A DNA stretch of 8,000 nucleotides from CALLVF01 sp964632205 (GTDB taxonomy: Bacteria > Patescibacteriota > Microgenomatia > UBA1406 > GWC2-37-13): the NCBI GenBank assembly GCA_964632205.1, contig CAZWBE010000018.1, positions 1-8,000 on the forward strand, given 5' to 3'. The position numbers and the translations under genes were made by a program. The notes below the pieces were generated by a model. The model worked only from the letters and a program-made list of their open reading frames with translations. It was not told the origin of the DNA and did no database searches. The number at the start of each line of letters is the position of its first letter. The stretch's first letter is position 1. Below are positions 6,089-8,000 of this stretch, piece by piece.

Positions 6089-6097
6089 TCCTACTCT

Positions 6098-7048
6098 ATG
6101 GAGACTGAGATAATCAGTAGAAGAAAATTTTTATTGATTGTTTTTTTTAGCTTTGTTGCTTTTTTGGCTTATTTTTATTTTTTCTCCTCCGACAAACAGA
6201 CAAAAATTGTTTTTTGCGATGTTGGTCAGGGCGACGCCTCTTATATCCGAGTAAGAAACCGCGTTGATGTTTTAATTGATGCCGGTCCGGATAGAAAAGT
6301 TTTAAGTTGTTTGGGGAAACATATGCCTTTTTGGGATCGCCAAATTGAGATAGCTTTTATCTCTCATCCTCAAAAAGATCACTTCGGCGGTTTTTTATTT
6401 TTGCTCGACCGTTACCAAATTGAAAAAATATTAATGCCACCTATTGATAACCCTAGTCAATCTTTTAAAAAACTCAAAGAAAAAATTGTTGACAAAAAGA
6501 GCAAAATTTATTTCCCCAAAGCTGGAACAAAAATAACCATCCTCAATAACAATAAAATTGAGTTTTATTGGCCTACCGAAAAATTCATCACTAACCATCT
6601 CATTTCTTCGCCGGTAAAGACAAGGGCAAATTTTCAAAACGTATTGGGATCAAGCACGTTTGATAATAATAACTTCTCCCTTATCTTTTTGTTTGAAGAA
6701 AATAATTCACCCCATGATAAGTTTAGGGTTTTGTTTACCGGCGATGCCACTTCTCAAGTGTTAGATGAACTAGTCAGTAATAAAAAACACAATGATTTTC
6801 CGGCCACCGATATTTTAAAAGTTCCCCATCATGGCTCAAAAAACGGATTAACAAAAAATTTTTTACATTTAGCAAACCCAAGAGTAGCAGTGATAAGTGT
6901 TGGTAAAAATAATTCTTATGGTCATCCGGCAAAAAAAGTTTTAGAAATGCTTAAAGCCCAAGGAATAAAAATAAAACGAACGGATGAAGAAGGAGATGTT
7001 GTTTTTAAGTTAAAAATTAAAAATCAAAAATTGCAGTTAAAAATTTAA
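6098..7048 (+). CDS. ComEC C-terminal-type metallo-beta-lactamase with one N-terminal membrane segment
   Basis: The 316-aa product matches the hydrolase domain of ComEC/Rec2. A basic RRK (8-10) and one membrane segment (11-29) would anchor it with the domain outside. The domain then follows: IVFCDVGQGDASYI (37-50), LIDAGP (59-64), the metal motif SHPQKDHFGG (89-98), FTGDA (213-217), VPHHGSKNG (242-250) and ISVGKNNSYGHP (266-277). In most ComEC proteins the metal motif is SHxDxDH; here Q92 replaces the first Asp, though H90, D94 and H95 remain. The layout of one TM then DVGQGD copies the junction inside unsplit ComEC, which suggests that it was once the 3-prime half of comEC. Known role by family: degradation of the non-transported strand, shown or proposed for ComEC; activity here is inferred. 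The last residues (FKLKIKNQKLQLKI) are encoded by A/T repeat sequence. Confidence 0.88.
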   Translation: METEIISRRKFLLIVFFSFVAFLAYFYFFSSDKQTKIVFCDVGQGDASYIRVRNRVDVLIDAGPDRKVLSCLGKHMPFWDRQIEIAFISHPQKDHFGGFLFLLDRYQIEKILMPPIDNPSQSFKKLKEKIVDKKSKIYFPKAGTKITILNNNKIEFYWPTEKFITNHLISSPVKTRANFQNVLGSSTFDNNNFSLIFLFEENNSPHDKFRVLFTGDATSQVLDELVSNKKHNDFPATDILKVPHHGSKNGLTKNFLHLANPRVAVISVGKNNSYGHPAKKVLEMLKAQGIKIKRTDEEGDVVFKLKIKNQKLQLKI

Positions 7049-7074
7049 AATTAATATTTTTTAATTTTGAACTG
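7034..7074. terminator. AT-rich inverted repeat between convergent genes, possible bidirectional terminator
   Basis: AAAATTAA (7047-7054) pairs with TTAATTTT (7061-7068) around a TATTTT loop, and CAGTT (7034-7038) pairs with AACTG (7070-7074) outside an internal bulge. It covers the stop of the gene at 6098 and sits in the 53-bp gap before the convergent gene ending at 7102. Without G/C pairs it would be a weak intrinsic terminator. Confidence 0.4.
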
Positions 7075-7101
7075 AAACTTTTAAATTCTAACTTTGGATT
7101 T

Positions 7102-7923
7102 TTAAATTAATAAAATACTTCTTATCTCTTTAAAAATACTCCATCCCTCCAAACCAATCCATTTTTCGCCAAGAAGTTCTTTTGGTAAACCAGGATCAAT
7201 TTTCAGTAAGCCAACATATTCGTTGATTACTTTCTTTAACTTATTTATTTTTTCTTCTTGAGTTGATAAAATCTGATGCCACTTTTTAAAAAGTTCACGA
7301 TAGGCTTTATCTAAATTTGATTTCCCCCAAACTTTTTCAATTAAAATTTCCCGATCGCCAAAAACATGATCAGATTCAAAGGCTTGAAAATATTGCTCCT
7401 CTTCTTTACCCCCAATTAACTGACGTAAATTTTCAATAATAGGATGGGGCGTTAACCAAAATGAGCGATGCCACGGACCTAATCCCCAACCTTGCATTTC
7501 CCGGCGTAAACGATCACGCACTTCTCGTTTCTTTTCTGGAATTTCATAGGAAATTATCCGCCATTTACCATCCCATTGATCTTTAAGAAAGCGAAAAAAG
7601 GGAAAATCTAAACACAAGGCATAAAAACCTTTATCAGTTAAACGATATTGATTTGACTTACCAACATCAACAGTTAAATTACCTCCCAACTGCGACAAAG
7701 GATTCTGAAGGTGAGGATTCGGTTGAGATTGAGAATTTATCATCTCAGCTTTTTCAATTTCCCCTTCTTTTATTAGTCCAGAAATCGTCCCCCGAGTTTT
7801 TTCGTTGAAGGTTAAATCAAAAATCTTTTGTATCCGATCGTCAAAATTTACCGGAGAAAAACTGATGTCTTTTAATAAAAATAACGCGAGTAAAATCTTC
7901 GTCCGTCTTTCTTTAATTCCCAT
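7102..7923 (-). CDS. Full-length PaaX-family protein (winged helix, Cas2-like core, PaaX C-terminal domain)
   Basis: The 273-aa product has the three-part PaaX layout. Residues 1-105 form a winged-helix region (helices at 6-18 and 43-60, wing QYRLTDKGFYAL at 92-103), with a Q/N/P-rich insert at 64-80. Residues 114-200 are the Cas2-like core: KDQWDGKWRIISYEIPEKKR, RDRLRREMQGWGLGPWHRSFWLTPHP, then ILIEKVW; E127 stands where Cas2 has its catalytic Asp. Residues 205-268 match PaaX_C, ending DPGLPKELLGEKWIGLEGW (243-261). PaaX of E. coli represses phenylacetate catabolism and responds to phenylacetyl-CoA; no such genes are here, so the target is unknown. It is a paralogue of the protein at 5492, sharing KDQWDxK and W-x-x-S-x-W-x-TP. 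It might bind the CGATCG palindromes, but nothing shows that directly. Convergent with the metallo-beta-lactamase gene. Confidence 0.8.
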   Translation of the reverse strand: MGIKERRTKILLALFLLKDISFSPVNFDDRIQKIFDLTFNEKTRGTISGLIKEGEIEKAEMINSQSQPNPHLQNPLSQLGGNLTVDVGKSNQYRLTDKGFYALCLDFPFFRFLKDQWDGKWRIISYEIPEKKREVRDRLRREMQGWGLGPWHRSFWLTPHPIIENLRQLIGGKEEEQYFQAFESDHVFGDREILIEKVWGKSNLDKAYRELFKKWHQILSTQEEKINKLKKVINEYVGLLKIDPGLPKELLGEKWIGLEGWSIFKEIRSILLI

Positions 7924-7929
7924 ATAATC

Positions 7930-7958
7930 AATGTAACAGACGAAATTTTTTTTGTCAA
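7930..7958 (-). promoter_or_regulatory. Promoter of the full-length PaaX-like gene, probably leaderless
   Basis: On the minus strand a perfect -35 TTGACA (7958 to 7953), a 17-nt spacer and an extended -10 TG-T-TACATT (-10 at 7935 to 7930) can be read. The -10 ends six nt before the ATG (7923), so the message would have almost no leader. This is the best-matching promoter in the window. Confidence 0.6.
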
Positions 7959-7981
7959 GAGGATATCAAAACCTATTCGTA

Positions 7982-7996
7982 CAACCGCCGCGGTTG
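7982..7996. repeat. Short perfect GC-rich palindrome at the right edge
   Basis: CAACCG (7982-7987), loop CCG, CGGTTG (7991-7996). It stands out in AT-rich surroundings and shares the form of a hairpin with a 3-nt loop with the palindrome at 37-59, though not its sequence. The window ends four bases later, so a longer arm cannot be judged. Confidence 0.5.
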
Positions 7997-8000
7997 GATA

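Noticed and set aside
6431..6637. 68-aa minus-strand ORF
   Set aside because: Antisense to the metallo-beta-lactamase gene with no features of its own.
7836..7852. CGATCGTCAAAATTTA inside the 273-aa gene as a fourth palindrome copy
   Set aside because: It shares only the CGATCGTC word, has no G/C arms or dyad symmetry, and is explained by the codons for F-D-D-R.

Overview
The window looks like a chromosomal segment of a Candidate Phyla Radiation (Patescibacteria) bacterium. I infer this from strongly AT-rich DNA, short intergenic gaps, no clear Shine-Dalgarno sequence before any start, promoter-like hexamers only 6-7 nt from several start codons, and a gene set typical of these genomes: short secreted beta-sandwich proteins, a reduced ComEA/ComEC uptake system, and PaaX/Cas2-like proteins without phenylacetate genes. 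TGA appears to be an ordinary stop, which argues against the code-25 lineages (Gracilibacteria, Absconditabacteria). No closer taxon can be read from the sequence.

Layout: 1-174 holds a long imperfect palindrome and a promoter. 175-2677 is a tight three-gene plus-strand operon: a membrane protein that looks like a histidine kinase without its ATPase domain, a secreted protein with a WxL-like C-terminal half, and a DUF916/DUF3324-like surface protein with a C-terminal anchor. 2678-3085 has no gene; it is extremely AT-rich and ends in a GC-armed palindrome between convergent genes. 3086-3748 (minus) is RNase HII (rnhB). It diverges from 3847-7048, the DNA-uptake region: comEA, a comEC competence domain, a small PaaX/Cas2-like gene, and a separate metallo-beta-lactamase domain like the C-terminal part of ComEC. 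7102-7923 (minus) is a full-length PaaX-like protein. The window ends in another short palindrome.

The most interesting object is a family of three related 40-bp palindromes (3034-3074, 5440-5480, 6047-6088). Each has G/C arms, AT inner stems and a core around CGATCG. Two of them, in opposite orientation, bracket the 182-aa PaaX/Cas2-like gene, and each ends only 9-11 nt before a start codon. The bracketed gene sits exactly where a normal comEC would run from its last membrane segments into its metallo-beta-lactamase domain. Either a palindrome-associated gene has entered and split comEC, or the palindromes are operators or mRNA hairpins tied to the PaaX/Cas2-like protein. The arrangement resembles REP/RAYT units but with a different protein fold. 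This is an inference from layout and needs genome-wide comparison.

How the genes may work together: ComEA would bind incoming double-stranded DNA at the cell surface, the ComEC channel would pass single-stranded DNA, and the exported metallo-beta-lactamase domain could degrade the other strand. The first operon probably builds a cell-surface complex.
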